A DNA stretch of 64,000 nucleotides from Smallanthus sonchifolius. Lineage: Eukaryota; Streptophyta; Magnoliopsida; Asterales; Asteraceae. The notes beneath the pieces are model-generated. The model had not been told where the DNA came from and did not search any database. It saw nothing but the letters and a program-made list of their open reading frames with translations. Position numbers and translations under genes: made by a program. Positions 22,891 through 35,076 of the stretch are shown here, one piece after another. The stretch's first letter is position 1. Each line of letters opens with the position of its first letter. The stretch spans positions 85,220,007-85,284,006 of the forward strand of contig CM042027.1 in the NCBI GenBank assembly GCA_023525975.1, given 5' to 3'.

Positions 22891-23770
22891 TGAATCATGC
22901 TATACGAGCCAAAATATGAATGTGTGATGGAAACGAGTATGAACCCTAAAACGAAGTAACAGGGAATTCCTGAAGTGTTAAAGGTGTGGTGGGTACGCCG
23001 CCGTTGGTATACCTTATATGTAACATCCCGGAAATTCATATGAAAATGGTTAGGTTCAGTGAACAATCCGAACCCTTTTTAAATAAGAGGAATTGTAAGG
23101 ATTTTCATACGAGACACGTTTAACTACCAGGAATGACACACTTTGTCATTTAAAGAAGATTCGAGATTGAAACATGCAAGAAAGAAGTAAAGGGACCCGA
23201 AACGAATATAGTGGTTGCATACAAACCACATTATCGCCAACCCTAGGGCCATTTGTGACTCTAGGTGCGCGACGACTGGGAAGGAGAGAACGAGAAGGAG
23301 GAGACGGCGACGGAGGAGGAAGAGGACGGCGGTGCAAGGTGGTCCGGCTAGCGGGGCTGCTGTGTTACGACAAGGTAATCCTCGTTTACCCTTTGTATTC
23401 GTTTTCTTGTCTTAGTACGTAACCGTCTGTGATTGGTTCGTAGATGTCCACTTGCACAAAGTAGTCATTTAATTCACAGTTTTTTTTATTCAATGTAGTT
23501 TGTGTATAAATAAATTAAGTTTCAAAACAATTACCGTAAAGAAGCTTGATGGAAATGGTTGAAGCTAGCGCACATAACCTACCTGACCCAAGTTAAATCC
23601 TTTGCAACAACAAATATTTTTTTTCTCCAAAGTTTTTTTTCTTTCTCTCAGTCTTTTAATGTTTAAATTTTAAATTATAAATTATAAATTAGATTAAATT
23701 ATAACCATGTTCAACACTAACTTTACCACTAAAATGGTGCCACATGTCCTTAGTTTTATTTTTTAATTTT
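22891..23770. other. Repeat-derived DNA, possible LTR start
   Basis: 'TGTAACATCCCGG' at ~23,031 is a start common to plant LTRs, and the GC-rich 23,210-23,380 section resembles an LTR leader. No matching end or duplication is found, so no boundaries are claimed. Arg/Gly-rich frames here on both strands overlap and are not supported as genes. Confidence 0.3.
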
Positions 23771-23771
23771 C

Positions 23772-24275
23772 TTTTTCACCTCTTATATTATATATAATAT
23801 ATGCTTTTAACCCGTTTAATTTTCTGATAATTTTATTTTTTATAATAACTTTCGATCGTTAGCTTTTTTTTAAATGGAGTGTGCAACTGTTTTTAGTTAT
23901 TTTAGTCAACGTTCCGATATAATTTTTTTTATAACGGAGTTGTATTCAAAATGAAGTTATTTTTTTTTGTACCGTAGCCAATAACTAGTGTCGTTACCGT
24001 TGTGTTACAGTGACGTTTTTTTCCTTCATTTTCACCACTCATACTATATATAATATACGCTTTTAACCCGTTTAATTTTCTAGTGATTTTATTTTCCTTT
24101 AATAAATTTCGTCCGTTAACTTAAAAAAACGGAGTACGCGTTTGTTTTTGGTGTTTTATTAACGTTCCGATATTAAGTTTTTTGAAAACGGACTTGTATT
24201 AAAAACCAAGTTTTTTTCATCGTAGTCTATGGTGAGTTCCGTTGTTGTACCGTGATGAGCCGAACCTATTATGAA
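23772..24275. repeat. Tandem duplication, period about 257 bases
   Basis: The phrase 'tatataatata(t/c)gcttttaacccgtttaattttct' and the following ~200 bases occur at ~23,790 and ~24,047, with shared 'acgttccgatat' and 'accgtag/atcgtagtc' blocks. The two units have drifted considerably. No coding content. Confidence 0.65.
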
Positions 24276-24743
24276 CGAACAACATCATTGCCGGTTTTTG
24301 TATTATTGGAACCCGTCTCGGTATTCGCTTCAATGGTTTTCCACGACTTGAACCGGTAATAATTTATTTTTGGCTTTTCCCTTTTTTATTATTTAGTTTT
24401 ATGTTTTTTTATTAACATTATTTTTACTGTTGCGCATACGTTTCATTTAAACTTTATTGATGATTTACTCGACAACCGTCGCGGAACGCGAGGAACCAAC
24501 TAGTTTATTCAATAGTTAAGATCAAATTGATAAAACTTGAATTCAAGACTTTGGCCATTAACTTTTATCGCGCATGCCCTACAAAATAAAGTAGGTAGTG
24601 CTTTGTTGTAGACGAATGTTCCATGTTATATTAATTCATGAAAATATTTGTACGAACAGGGAAACTTCTGCTCTCACCAACAGGCTATTAGATGTCGAGT
24701 AGAGTATCAAGCGATTGGATTAGCTTCTGTTTTTGGCAGTGAT
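24276..24743. other. Proximal part of the copy A upstream duplication
   Basis: From ~24,540 the sequence (tggccattaacttttatcgcgcatgccctacaaa..., cttctgctctcaccaacaggct) matches 50,990-51,135 upstream of thioesterase copy C, showing that the duplicated segment reaches at least this far. No gene. Confidence 0.55.
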
Positions 24744-24751
24744 ATAAATGG

Positions 24752-25244
24752 TAGGGCTGGCATAACATGTCAGACACGACACGATAACACACGATGACCT
24801 GTTGTGTTCAACACGAACACGACACAATAACTAATCGTGTCATTTTTTTCCAAACACGAACACGACCTGTTTAGAAACAGCTCACCTGTTAAGGGACCTG
24901 TTTACAAACCTGTTTAAATATAACATATGTAATAAAAGAAAAAAAATGTCAAAACTTAATAAAATTTTAAAAAGTCCAATCATAACATCCATTAACATAC
25001 TAAATCCAAAACATTTTTAAAACAAAAACCCGTAAAACCAAAATTAATTAATGGAATCTGCCTAGAATCTGGATGCAAATAGTATGTTAAGTGTTAACAT
25101 GTCCCTAACGGGTCTTAACAGGTTAACATGTTTTTAACCTGTTAAGACACGAATTTAACATGTCCCTAACGTGTCGACATGTTTAAGACACGAAACATGT
25201 TAAGGTCAAACACGGGACATGTTAATTACGTATCGTGTGCCCTA
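24752..25244. mobile_element. Non-autonomous hAT element with 8-bp TSD
   Basis: Termini TAGGGCTGGCA.../...TGTGCCCTA (inverted TAGGGC) are flanked by a perfect 8-bp duplication ATAAATGG (24,744-24,751 and 25,245-25,252). The 493-bp interior carries many direct and inverted copies of ACACGA and CCTGTTAA-type motifs near the ends, the usual hAT subterminal binding-site pattern. No transposase. Confidence 0.88.
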
Positions 25245-25864
25245 ATAAATGGATAGGCAAAACGCACCATGCTAACTATAACGTCTATTGAGTTAAATAT
25301 AAGAGATGATGTAATTGATTTAGTAGTTAGAAAGAGGGTGGAGAGATAATGACGTACATTCAGTATAACTAACAGAAGTCGGTACGTTTAACACTAACCC
25401 TTAATAAATAATGTTTAATTGAATTAATATCGAAATCAATCATTCTATTACAACACACAACAAATCAAAAACAAAAATGTTTATTCCAAGATAAATCGAT
25501 AAATGTTATATGGACGCCTGCCATTGTGGGGCTAGCCACTTGGTAGAGACACATGTCTACGCAATGAAGTAGTTTAAAATTATCTGTGTAAAGTATAATA
25601 TGCGTAACATTTTCTGTTAAAAAAAATACATGGACGCCTAAATGTTACGGGTTGAATAGATAATTTGCCCTAAATTATAACCAATAATATATTAATATGT
25701 CATAGTTATCCTCATAATCACATATATAGAAAATTTAATTCCTTTAAATTCCTACACAACTTGTGATGTAGCCTACTTTGGCTAGTTGGATCTATAACTT
25801 TGAAATATGCCATTGTGCCTTTATGGTGCATGACATCTTGAGAAGTTGCAAAGAACTTCATCTC

Positions 25865-25872
25865 TATAAATA
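25865..25872 (+). promoter_or_regulatory. TATA box of thioesterase copy A
   Basis: TATAAATA lies 70 bases before the ATG at 25,935. The same CTATAAATA is found 77 bases before the copy B start (38,474). In copy C the corresponding site is TATAAACA and sits only ~32 bases before its ATG. Confidence 0.6.
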
Positions 25873-25934
25873 GGTAAAACAGTAATGGCTCAATATATAT
25901 TGTGATTCAATTAAAGTTTAGAGCTTGATTAGCA

Positions 25935-28900
25935 ATGGTTATTATGGCTGCAAATGCATTTTTCTTTTCGAATTCTTTCTCATATCATGGCATGAGACAC
26001 AGCAATCTTCTAGGCACACCAGGACCAAAAGATGCACATGGGATTATCAAGAAAAAATATGCTTCTTCTTGGGGTTTGGTGGCTAAAGATCTTACAAAGG
26101 TAAATACTACCGGTGTTGGTACTAGTCGTAGAACTACTTTCTTGAAACCGAAGATGATCATGCTCGACCAAAACAAAAATGATCCGGACACCATTCCAGA
26201 TCTCGGTTTAGGTAGAATGCTTACTGACGGTTTTGTGTTCCGACAAAACTTTCATATCAGATCGTATGAAGTTGGGTCAGATCAAACAGTTACTACAGAA
26301 ACCCTTGTGAATCTGTTGCAGGTATATATATATATGGTAATTAATTTTGTGATTTATTGCATGAATATTATTGTAATTATAAGTTGGCATGTGCATAGGA
26401 AACAAGCATTAATCATTTGAAGGCAATTGGAGTTTGGGGTGGTGGCTTAGGTTTAACACGAGAGATGTGCAAGAAGAACCTGATATGGGTGATGGCAAAG
26501 CTACAAGTGGTAGTTGACCGTTATCCAATTTGGTACCACCCTTTATTCTCCAATTAAGTAGTCCATGTTTATGGAAATCCATACCTATAGCTACTACACT
26601 CTTGTTAATATAACTCAACAAATAAACAACCAATCTCTATTTCAATAAGAGCATTCACAGCCGGTCCTGCATATGTTTGTGAGTGAGTTCTCTATATTTT
26701 AGGGGTGATTAAAAGTGGTTGTGAGTGGAGCAGAGAGAAAATGTATAAAATTTCTGTATATTTGGGGAAATATTGTTCACCTGTATAAATTTTTTAATAT
26801 TTTTTGAAAGTAGTTGTGAGTGGATGGGAGAGAAAAAGTAATGATAAAGGTATAAAAATGTATTATTTAGTTGAAAAGTAGAGTAAAAAGTAGTGATTTT
26901 AGTGTAATTATAAGGATAGAGATAGGGAAGCTACCATGAATGCTCTAAGAAGTAAGAACTATTAATTAATTTGCGGGTCTTACTAATTTAACAAACTAAC
27001 AAACTTCGCTAGTTAATTATAAGAAGAAACCACTTATGATGCATTACTTTTTCTATAAAAGTGTAAAGAGCAAATTACAAATTATGTCATTTAAGTATTA
27101 CCTAAATTTCAGTATACGTTCTTTAACTAAGGAAATTACAGAAAACGTCATTTATGTTAAAAAATTCTTGCACATTACGTCATTTAGCTTAATGATTGTT
27201 ATATTTTACCGTTAAGTCAGGTCATCTACAAGGCATATGAGGGTATTTTGGTCTTTTTACAGTAAAAAGACTATTTTTGTAAACCGTCATTCATATAAAC
27301 AAATTACAAAGTTAGTCATTATATGTGTGAAAGCCCCAAAGTACATCACGAGACCAGACTTAACGGTAAATTTAACGATCATTAGGCCAAATGACGTAAC
27401 ATGTAAGGTTTTTTTTTAACATAAACGTTTTTTATAATTTTCTTAGTTAAATGACATATATTAAAATTTAGGTGATACTTAAAGAACGTAATTGGTAACT
27501 CGCTCAAAGTGTAAATTTGATGATGAATTGGATTTCAATACAAATTAATTTGAATTTTTTATTTGCATATTCATATACTAGATTATATACCCATGGTTGT
27601 TTGATAAAAGTACAATAAAATAAAAGAAAATTCTTTGTTTCCTTAATTAAGTAATAGTTATAATTCAAATATATTTTTTTTGAAAAAGAAAAATTAACAT
27701 AATTAGATTACAAATTCAACTTAAAATAGAAAAATTAGAAATTTTTAGTGAGAAAAATTATAATAATGACATGTGGTATTTCTTGTAATCATTTGCTAGA
27801 ATAAGGATTTTATACTTTAACTAATATTTCTTTAATATTTTATATTATTTCCCTGATTCAAAGGAAATGATTAATTATATAATTTTGATTTTATTTTTTG
27901 TATCTTTTATTAAATTAGGTGCTCATGTAACAATAGTATAGTATATGTAACTAAAATATTATGTTATTTCGTTCAACCTCCTTCAATTCATTGACATCTA
28001 AACACCGTTAATTATATGTCAGTATCATTTCTTATAATTTTAAAGGACAATAAATCACTGTACTCATTAACGGCCTAACATTTTCATCTAAGCCCTCTTA
28101 AATATGTATTAACTAGTAATTTACCTGACGTGTTGCGGTCGCCGAGCACCGTGACAAGTTAAACAATGGACGCTAAACAACTTCGAACGTTATATAAAAA
28201 AGGAAAGCTAAACTATTGAACAAATCAAAGTCTTTAAAAAACTAAAAACACCTCATCGAAACTTTTTTTAAAAATAAAAAGTTAAACCGTTAAATATATG
28301 TTTTGGCACGTTTTCGTGGTATCATGGTTTCATCTAGAGTTTTTTTCGCATATTCCTTCATACATATATACATATTTATGTTTGATGTTGGCATATCTAA
28401 ATCTATTACAGGGATGATGTTATTCAAATTGACACTTGGAAAGGCGCGTATGGAAAAATTGGAATGTGCTCTAATTGGACATTTTGTGATGGCAAAACAG
28501 GCGAGATATTACTAAGAGCTTCATGGTATCACCCTTTTGCTACATAAAAGTAGAAAATGTGTTTATGCAATAACTTTTTGGGCATTAATGGTGGTATATT
28601 TCTTGTGTAATCTCATAGTGTTTGGTTAATGATGAATGAAGAGACAAGAAGGTTATCCAAATACCCAAATGAAGTTCGCAATGAATTAGATAAACACTTT
28701 ACGAATAGTACATCGCCTACGGTTAAAGAGGACACCGTAAAATGGTCATCACGAGATGGAAGTATCGTAGACTATGCTCGCAATAGTTTAATGGTTAATT
28801 TTCTTTACCTATAAAGTGCTTTATATAGGCTTCTTAATACTTAATATGACCTTATTCATTTATTTTAGAGTTAATTGCATAAATGGCCCATGTGGTTTGA

Positions 28901-29733
28901 TCAAATTGTAAGTTTAACCTCCAGATTTCAAAAGTTGCAAATTTAGCCTAAACTTTTGGGATTGGTTGTGCCTTAAGCCCTTGGTGTTAACACCGGTTAG
29001 TTTTTAACAGAAAGTTAGCCCATGTGCCATCCACGTGACTTACGATTACAAACTTAACACTAAAAAAGAGTTAAAATCAGTAAAAGAAAAAAAAATTGTA
29101 AAAATCAATAAAGTTCGTAAAAATCACTAAATTTTACTGATTTTACTCATTGTTAGTGTTGAGTTTGTAATCGTAGGTCACGTGGATGGAACATAGGCTA
29201 ATTTCTGTTAAAAAAACTAACTGGTGCAACCAGTCTCAAAAGTTTACGCTAAATTTGTAATTTTTAAAACTTGAGAACCAAACATGTAATTTGATCAAAC
29301 CACATGGGCCATTTATGCAATTAACTCTTCTTTTAATATACTTGTAGCCAAGATGGAGTGATTTAGATATCAACCAACATGTTAACAATGCGAAATATAT
29401 TGGGTGGATCCTTGAGGTAACTAACTAACATATCTTTCGTTACAAGTATATGCATATAAGATGATTTAAGACATTTGGTTATTGCAGAGTGTTCCATATT
29501 TAATTGTGGAGAACTATGAGCTTGTTAGCATGACTTTAGAGTATCGTCGAGAGTGTACAAAGGAAAACGTGTTGCAATCGCACACTTATGTCATGGGAAT
29601 TGAAAATGGCAAGCAAGTTGATTATGACCAAGTTGATTGCGAGCATGTGCTTGAATTAGAGAATGGAGATGGTGAGATCATGAAAGGTTGGACTACATGG
29701 AGGTCAAAACATGGGAATAAATTAGGACTATAG
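25935..29733 (+). CDS. FATB-like acyl-ACP thioesterase, copy A (intact)
   Basis: Plastid acyl-ACP thioesterase, which hydrolyses acyl-ACP to end fatty-acid synthesis. Six exons: 25,935-26,321; 26,399-26,532; 28,412-28,525; 28,619-28,793; 29,348-29,416; 29,488-29,733, all GT..AG, giving 1,125 nt and 374 residues with no stop. Conserved blocks in order: DGFVFRQNFHIRSYEVG (exon 1), GLTREMCKKNLIWVMAKLQVVVDRYPIW (exon 2), VIQIDTW, VWLMMNEETRRLSK (exon 4), PRWSDLDINQHVNNAKYIGWILE (exon 5) and MTLEYRREC (exon 6). The catalytic set is present: Asp277, Asn279, His281 and Glu315, spaced as in characterised FATBs. Differences from typical FATB (~410 aa): a short N-terminus without the LPDWSML hydrophobic segment and with only a weak transit-peptide look. 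Introns 2 and 4 hold MITEs. FATB rather than FATA is judged from the motifs; chain-length preference cannot be read. Confidence 0.9.
26649..26945. mobile_element. Tourist-like MITE in intron 2 of copy A
   Basis: Termini GAGCATTCAC.../...TGAATGCTC are flanked by TAA on both sides (26,646-26,648; 26,946-26,948). A relative lies at 51,170-51,438. Copy C lacks the insertion, so it post-dates the A/C duplication or was lost from C. Confidence 0.78.
27068..27505. mobile_element. MULE-type MITE with perfect 10-bp TSD
   Basis: The long imperfect inverted arms (GAGCAAATTACAAATTA... / ...TAATTGGTAACTCGCTC, with 'aaatgacgtaa' and 'taacggtaa' pairing inside) make nearly the whole 438-bp element a foldback. 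AAAGTGTAAA is repeated exactly on both sides (27,058-27,067; 27,506-27,515), fitting a Mutator-class 9-10-bp duplication. It sits in intron 2 of copy A. Confidence 0.8.
27575..28140 (-). repeat. Helitron-derived DNA in intron 2 of copy A
   Basis: ACTAGATTATATACC at 27,579 and ACTAGTAATTTACC at ~28,105 are inverted Helitron 3' ends (CTAGT). The second is followed by the GC-rich GACGTGTTGCGGTCGCCG stretch like the one closing the 34.4-kb Helitron. The block 27,590-27,810 is an inverted copy of 9,183-9,450. Boundaries of individual elements are not resolved. Confidence 0.45.
28868..29327. mobile_element. Foldback MITE in intron 4 of copy A
   Basis: Perfect ~40-bp inverted ends: AGTTAATTGCATAAATGGCC... 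at 28,869 mirrored by ...GGCCATTTATGCAATTAACT ending at 29,326. Much of the interior also pairs (CCACGTGACTTACGATTACAA with its near-complement at 29,165-29,190). This widespread plant foldback type is usually classed with MULEs; no clear TSD is visible here. Confidence 0.78.
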
Positions 29734-30475
29734 AGCAGCGATTAGGTTTGCTTTTGAAAGCTATTAATATAACATAATAGCGTTAGTTTGTACCCTAGAT
29801 AGTAAAATATATAATATATGTTGTTGATGATGATAATAATAATCTATATTTATATCTATACTATCTATATCTATACTATATTATAATACACCATACATGG
29901 ACATCTTAAATTTTAAGGAATACAAGTTCAATTGCTTAAGGTACAACAGTTCATGTATGTGTTAACTACTTTTTATGGGTAAATCTATCATTTTAAATAA
30001 TACTTACATCTTTGCCCCCTTAACTTTTGATTATTTAAACAATAATTATAGTTTTAAACAAACTACCCTCCACGATTTTTAAATGTCAATAACTTTTTCA
30101 TACCTTAATATTTTTTTATAAAAATTTATACCATAAAAAAAAACAATTTATTCTCTTTAATTTGAGTATAATATTGCTATAGTTTTTTTTAATAAAAAAT
30201 TAACATGTTACATGACTACATATCAACACATCCGTTTTTAAGCTAATACTGCACTTTTTTAAAATTTCAAATTCCCAAATAAAAAAGAAACTATATAAAA
30301 CTGATCATCTGAATAAAAAATTAAAAAATTTGAAACTATATAAAAACAAAAAAAATAAATAAATAAATAAACAAAAGTGATCATCTAAATGTTGTATGCA
30401 TTGATTGTTTTCCTGCAAAATGAAAAGAAAATTATAAATATGTAACATTGCCACACTCTTTCATAATTTCGAATT

Positions 30476-33400
30476 CGTCACACCCCAACAGACGGCGGGT
30501 TATACGTCGGGGCGGACGCGATTGTTCAATAGCACAAGGTTGACTATTAAAGTTTCGATATTTCATTAAATAGTAATTTAAGATTCAATACAAGGAACAT
30601 ATCAAGAAATACAACGTTTAATTTATAAGTAGTCTAGGTCCAAAGCATCCTATGTGATCACAAATAAGCCTCATGATGTAGAACCTGAAACATGTGAAAG
30701 AATCTGTCAACTACAAAATAGTTGGTGAGATACAAAGGTTTTGACACAGTTTAACAAGTATTTGGAAAGAATTACAATTCACTATGATATATGCATTCTA
30801 TAATGTAAGTATGAGAACAAGTATCTTAAACATTGTGCACTTCAAACCTCCAACCAAGTTTAGGCATAACCCGCAGGTTACCCTTATAAGTCTCAAGTTT
30901 AAAGTTTAGTTTAGTAACAATCACCAAGGGCTCCCCCCCCGAAGGGGTCAATCAATCAAGGTGGATTGGTCAAATACAATAGATCTATCATTGTTACCAT
31001 AGGCTTGATCAAAGTTAATGAATGTGCTAGTTTTAAGTTTAATCTAAGCATACAAGTCTCAAGTTTAACATAAGAATAAACACGTAGTCATAGTTGTACA
31101 AGAATTGTATAAGTTTAAGAATTTTGAACATGTTTCACCCCAAAAGCATAGAAAGAAAAAAGGGGCTAAGTATACTCACTTGGATGATGAATAGTATCCG
31201 ACACAGATAAGTATTTGCAAGACTTGGAGGGAGAATATCCTCACGGTAAGCCTAAGTATGCAAGTTTAATGATTTAAGTATGATCCTATAAGTCTATGGT
31301 AAGGATCTAGGATTTCAAGATCGACTAGGGTTTCAAATGGGAGACGGGAATAGTTTCGTTTGTAAAGTTTAAACCAAGTTTTAAATAGGGTTTTGAATAT
31401 CAAAGTTTGATAGGCTTAGTTTAGAATAATTATTAATTACAATAATTATTTAGAAGTTTTACAATCATTAATTTCACACGATAGGTAATAATAATCGAAA
31501 AAGTTTTTCTAAGTATTTAGAAGTAGTGGTAATAATAATCAAGTGAGACTAAATAACTATTAAAGTTTAATAAGAATTATTTAAAGAATAAATAATTATT
31601 AAAGATTAACATTTGCTATTTTTAAAAAAATATATAAGAATAAGCATTATCTCAAGAATAGAATAGTTATTAAGGGTAAGTGAATTATTTATTAAGGTTA
31701 AATAATTACCTATAAGAATAATCAATTATCTATGATAAATAATTTATTCATATAAATCCTTTTTAGATTTATTAAAGTATATAAGAGTTATATATTTATC
31801 TTACTATGTAAATGGATGAAAAGTGTTTATAATGTTTCCTTTAAATTAAATGTTTATAAGTATCTAAATTAAAGATTATAATTTAATTATAAGCTTATTA
31901 AAGTTTAATTGCAAATCCTTAATTTTATAAAAACTTGGAAAAAAATTTAGAATAAAAGTTTACAAGTATTTAAATAAAGTTTATGTTTAAAACTTATAAG
32001 TTTATAAGTATTCTTTATAAATTATAAGTTTTCTTTTTTTTTTTACTTTAGGTTTTGTAAAGCTTATAAATATTCAAAAATCAATAAAGTATATATATTT
32101 GTTTTAAAATAATTACGCAAGTTTTATGTTTTTTATAAAATATGGATTTTACAAAGGTACAAGTTTTCAAATTCTATAAAATATTTCCTATTCAGAAAAT
32201 AAATTTTATAAAATTTAAAGGTGGTTTTTATAGTTTTTAAATGTTTATTATCAAGGTTTAATAAGTTTTAACTAAGTTTTATTTAATTAAAATATTTCCA
32301 GAATACAAAAGTATAGTTAAAAATCATTTTTAAGTTTATAAAAGTTTAATAGATTTTATAGGAATTATTTGGGGTATTTAATCTGAATAAATAGCACAAA
32401 AAAATGTGAAATAGGAAAATGGGGGTGAGCCGGATCGAACCCGCGCCCTCCTCGGGTCACTGGTACACGCACACACTAACCATCCCGGCTACGGGCTCGC
32501 TGATTATTTGTATGTAAAAAAGAAATTTAAAAGCAACAGTTAAAATCTTCCCCAATTTCTCAATGAACCCTAGATTATCAAATCCCACAAATACGAGTCG
32601 ATTAGCCCTCTGTTTGTGTAAATTGGCAGAGGGCTTTCGATCTATGAAAGGAAACGAAGATGGTGGCTTTTGGAATTACCTGAAATGATGGCGATTTGAG
32701 TGAGAACCAGTTCGAGTTTCACGTTCGGCTGTTGCGAATTCAAATCGGAAATGCAGGTACAGGTTTGAAGGATTTCGAGTTCAGGGAGCTCGATGATGAT
32801 GTCGTATACGAGTTCATATCCGAATTTGTAGTCAATTTGGTGTTAAATGCTCAATCGATTAGGGAGTTTATGGTTGAGGGAAGTTAATGCCGAATTCGAA
32901 TCCCCGGGTGATTAGAGTTAATGTCGAGCATTGAATACGGTTAGGTTGGAGTCGCACGCCGGGGGCGAGACTCAAGGTTCACTGAATCAGGCCGGAATCG
33001 CGATTTCGCGTAAAAGGGACGAAAAACCGGGCCTAGCCGGGATCGAACTCGTGACTGATCCTAGTTTCGGATGATTGGCTTTGTGACAGAACAGGTCCCT
33101 GAAGTTCTTAGGTTCTGTCACTTTATGTTTAAAGTTTCAGTTTCAGTTTTAAAATAAGTTTCAGCATTTGACAGTTTTAGTCCTCGGACTTTTTATGAAA
33201 AAAATTATGTTTTATTTTTATAAAAAACTAAGTAAGTTTTATAAGTTTTTATTTCCTTTATTATTTTATAAAATAATTTCTAGGATTTATGATTTGTAAG
33301 TTTAAAGGTTTAGAAATAAGTTTATAAATTATTTATATAATTATAAACTTATATGTTTTAAGAATTTTAATAATATCCTGTTTAATAAAGATAAAATATA

Positions 33401-33560
33401 ATAAACATACATATATATATATATATATACATATATGAATGTTTTTCTTAGATTCATATTAAATAAAAAAAATTACTATTTAAGTAAATAATAATTAAAG
33501 TTTAAAATAACACGGTAAACGTTTAGGGAAAAGGTACATCGGAAAATCCGGGACATTACA
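30476..33560 (-). mobile_element. Solo LTR, about 3.1 kb
   Basis: On the minus strand it runs TGTAATGTCCCGGATTTTCC...to...GGTGTGACG (terminal A changed). It corresponds along its length, in the opposite orientation, to the LTR at 52,914-55,952; for example both share ATACTTATC(C/T)GTGTCGGATAC, CCCCTTCGGGGGG and TGTAGTTGACAGATTC segments. No internal retrotransposon genes, so a solo LTR left by recombination. No clear TSD. The 63-codon frames inside it are not supported. Confidence 0.78.
32425..32505 (-). other. tRNA-like sequence inside LTR
   Basis: Minus strand: GAGCCCGTAGCCGGGATGGTTAG (A-box-like), a GT-rich spacer, then GCGCGGGTTCGATCCGGCTC (B-box), with CCG/CGG end pairing. A similar B-box patch lies at 33,030-33,060 (GAGTTCGATCCCGGCTAGG). 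It is not a valid tRNA fold, but it is the same arrangement as in the LTR at 6.5 kb. Confidence 0.5.
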
Positions 33561-34412
33561 CCATATTTCCGCATCATGTATTTTACTCCCATTTTGATGA
33601 ACTGCCTAATTTCTACAGCAGGTATTTCCTAATATTACAATTTCAATCAAAAAAATTGTAAATTATATAAAAACAACAAAACTAAAAAATAAAAAAATAA
33701 AAAATAAATAAACAAAACTGATCATCTGAATGTTGTATGCATTGATTGTTTTCCTACAAAATGAAAAAAGTCTTACTTTTATTACACCATTATCACATCT
33801 TAAATACAATTCTAAATAGGTAACATTGTGACAACTTTATGTGGCTTTATCGGAAGGGATATCACGTGAAAATACAAATGTATTAGTACATCCTGCCAAA
33901 GATTTTAGATGAGACGAAGTATACACCTCAAATGTTATCTATCGGGAAGTGTTGCGTGATGAATGAAGTGCATGTATATCAAAACATAATGGTATTCTTT
34001 TTTATAGATTTTGTCTTAAATTTTCATATTCTAAATACAGTTTGAATACATTTGGATCTACATATATCATGAAACGAATAAAAACCTAACATAAACAAAA
34101 AATAAAAGGTAAGACATGGTCCCTTATTTATTAATTTAAATATTGTGATCGAATACCCGTCAATTTATCAGTTTTTCTTCCACTTTACTACATACTAACT
34201 TATTCATTTTTCTCTTACATAAATTAGAAATATGTTAAACATTGAATCTACAGTAACATGTGTAAACCTTAGAATTGAGAACGTCGATGTTAATTTTTTT
34301 TTATTTGATTGTATAAAATTTTCAGAACGTTAATTTTGACGGTTTAGAGCGCCGCAACGCACGCGGGTATATCACTAGTAACATTTTAACTTGATTTTAT
34401 TATTTTCTGTAT

Positions 34413-35076
34413 CAGGGGCGGCTCAACCTTTTCAAAGGCCTAAAGCTAATTCTTAAATTTGGGTCTTTCACAAAATCTTTTTTGTTTTGCTTATGATCCG
34501 AACAATGCATAAGAAGATTTAGTTTTAAACACCTTGGCCTTTAACGTGAAAAGTAAACGATTGTTGCACTAAAGGACTACCAATGTTACAAGTTCCCAAA
34601 TAAAAAAGCATCCTTGCACTTTAAGAACTAAAGGTATGTTGCAGTAAAGGACTACCAAAGACTAAGTTTGTAATTTTCACCAAACCAAAAGCAAGATTTA
34701 TGTATTTAACTCTTTAACAACTAATACATGGAAAACGTAAAAGAGAAGTGAGTAATGCACTTACAGGTTAGCATTATACCATTGGTAGGCACAGGTAGAC
34801 CAGCTCTTGTGGAGAGCGCTGGTCTGGCGCAGCCCCAACAGCAGTTAGTTTTTAAAAAAGGCCCAGTAGCAAAATTTACTAATTGTTGGGCCTAATTGTT
34901 TTTAAAAAAAGACCAATTGTATTTAAAAAGTCTTCAAAATTACTTTTTAAAAAAGACCTAATTTTTTTTTAAATCCTAGAAAATTTTATATATAAAAAAA
35001 ATTAATTTTTTTTTTACCCCTCGAGATGTTAGGCCACTACGGGTGTGTTGCCCGCAGACCCACTGAGCCGGCCCTG
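34413..35076. mobile_element. hAT-like non-autonomous element
   Basis: Inverted termini CAGGGGCGGCTCAA (34,413) and TGAGCCGGCCCTG (ending 35,076) differ by one base over 13. The 664-bp interior is AT-rich and includes two copies of 'aaaggactaccaa'. The flanking 8-mers TTCTGTAT and ATCTGATG agree at only four positions, so the target duplication is not established. Confidence 0.6.

Larger units (their letters stand above)
29870..34377 (+). mobile_element. Helitron with a nested solo LTR
   Basis: Starts TCTATACTATATTATAATACACC after a host A and ends GCCGCAACGCACGCGGGTATATCACTAG before T, with a GC hairpin ~10 bases from the end as in plant Helitrons. It begins 137 bases after the copy A stop. 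Its interior matches the Helitron at 2.4 kb. Excluding the LTR at 30,476-33,560 it is ~1.4 kb and encodes nothing. A ~70-base block (gatcatct(a/g)aatgttgtatgcattgattg) occurs on both sides of the LTR (30,380 and 33,720). Confidence 0.72.

Noticed and set aside
28303..28515. 70-codon frame MARFRGIMVS...MAKQARYY
   Set aside because: Wrong frame across exon 3 of thioesterase copy A; the correct frame gives DDVIQIDTW and joins exons 2 and 4 in phase.
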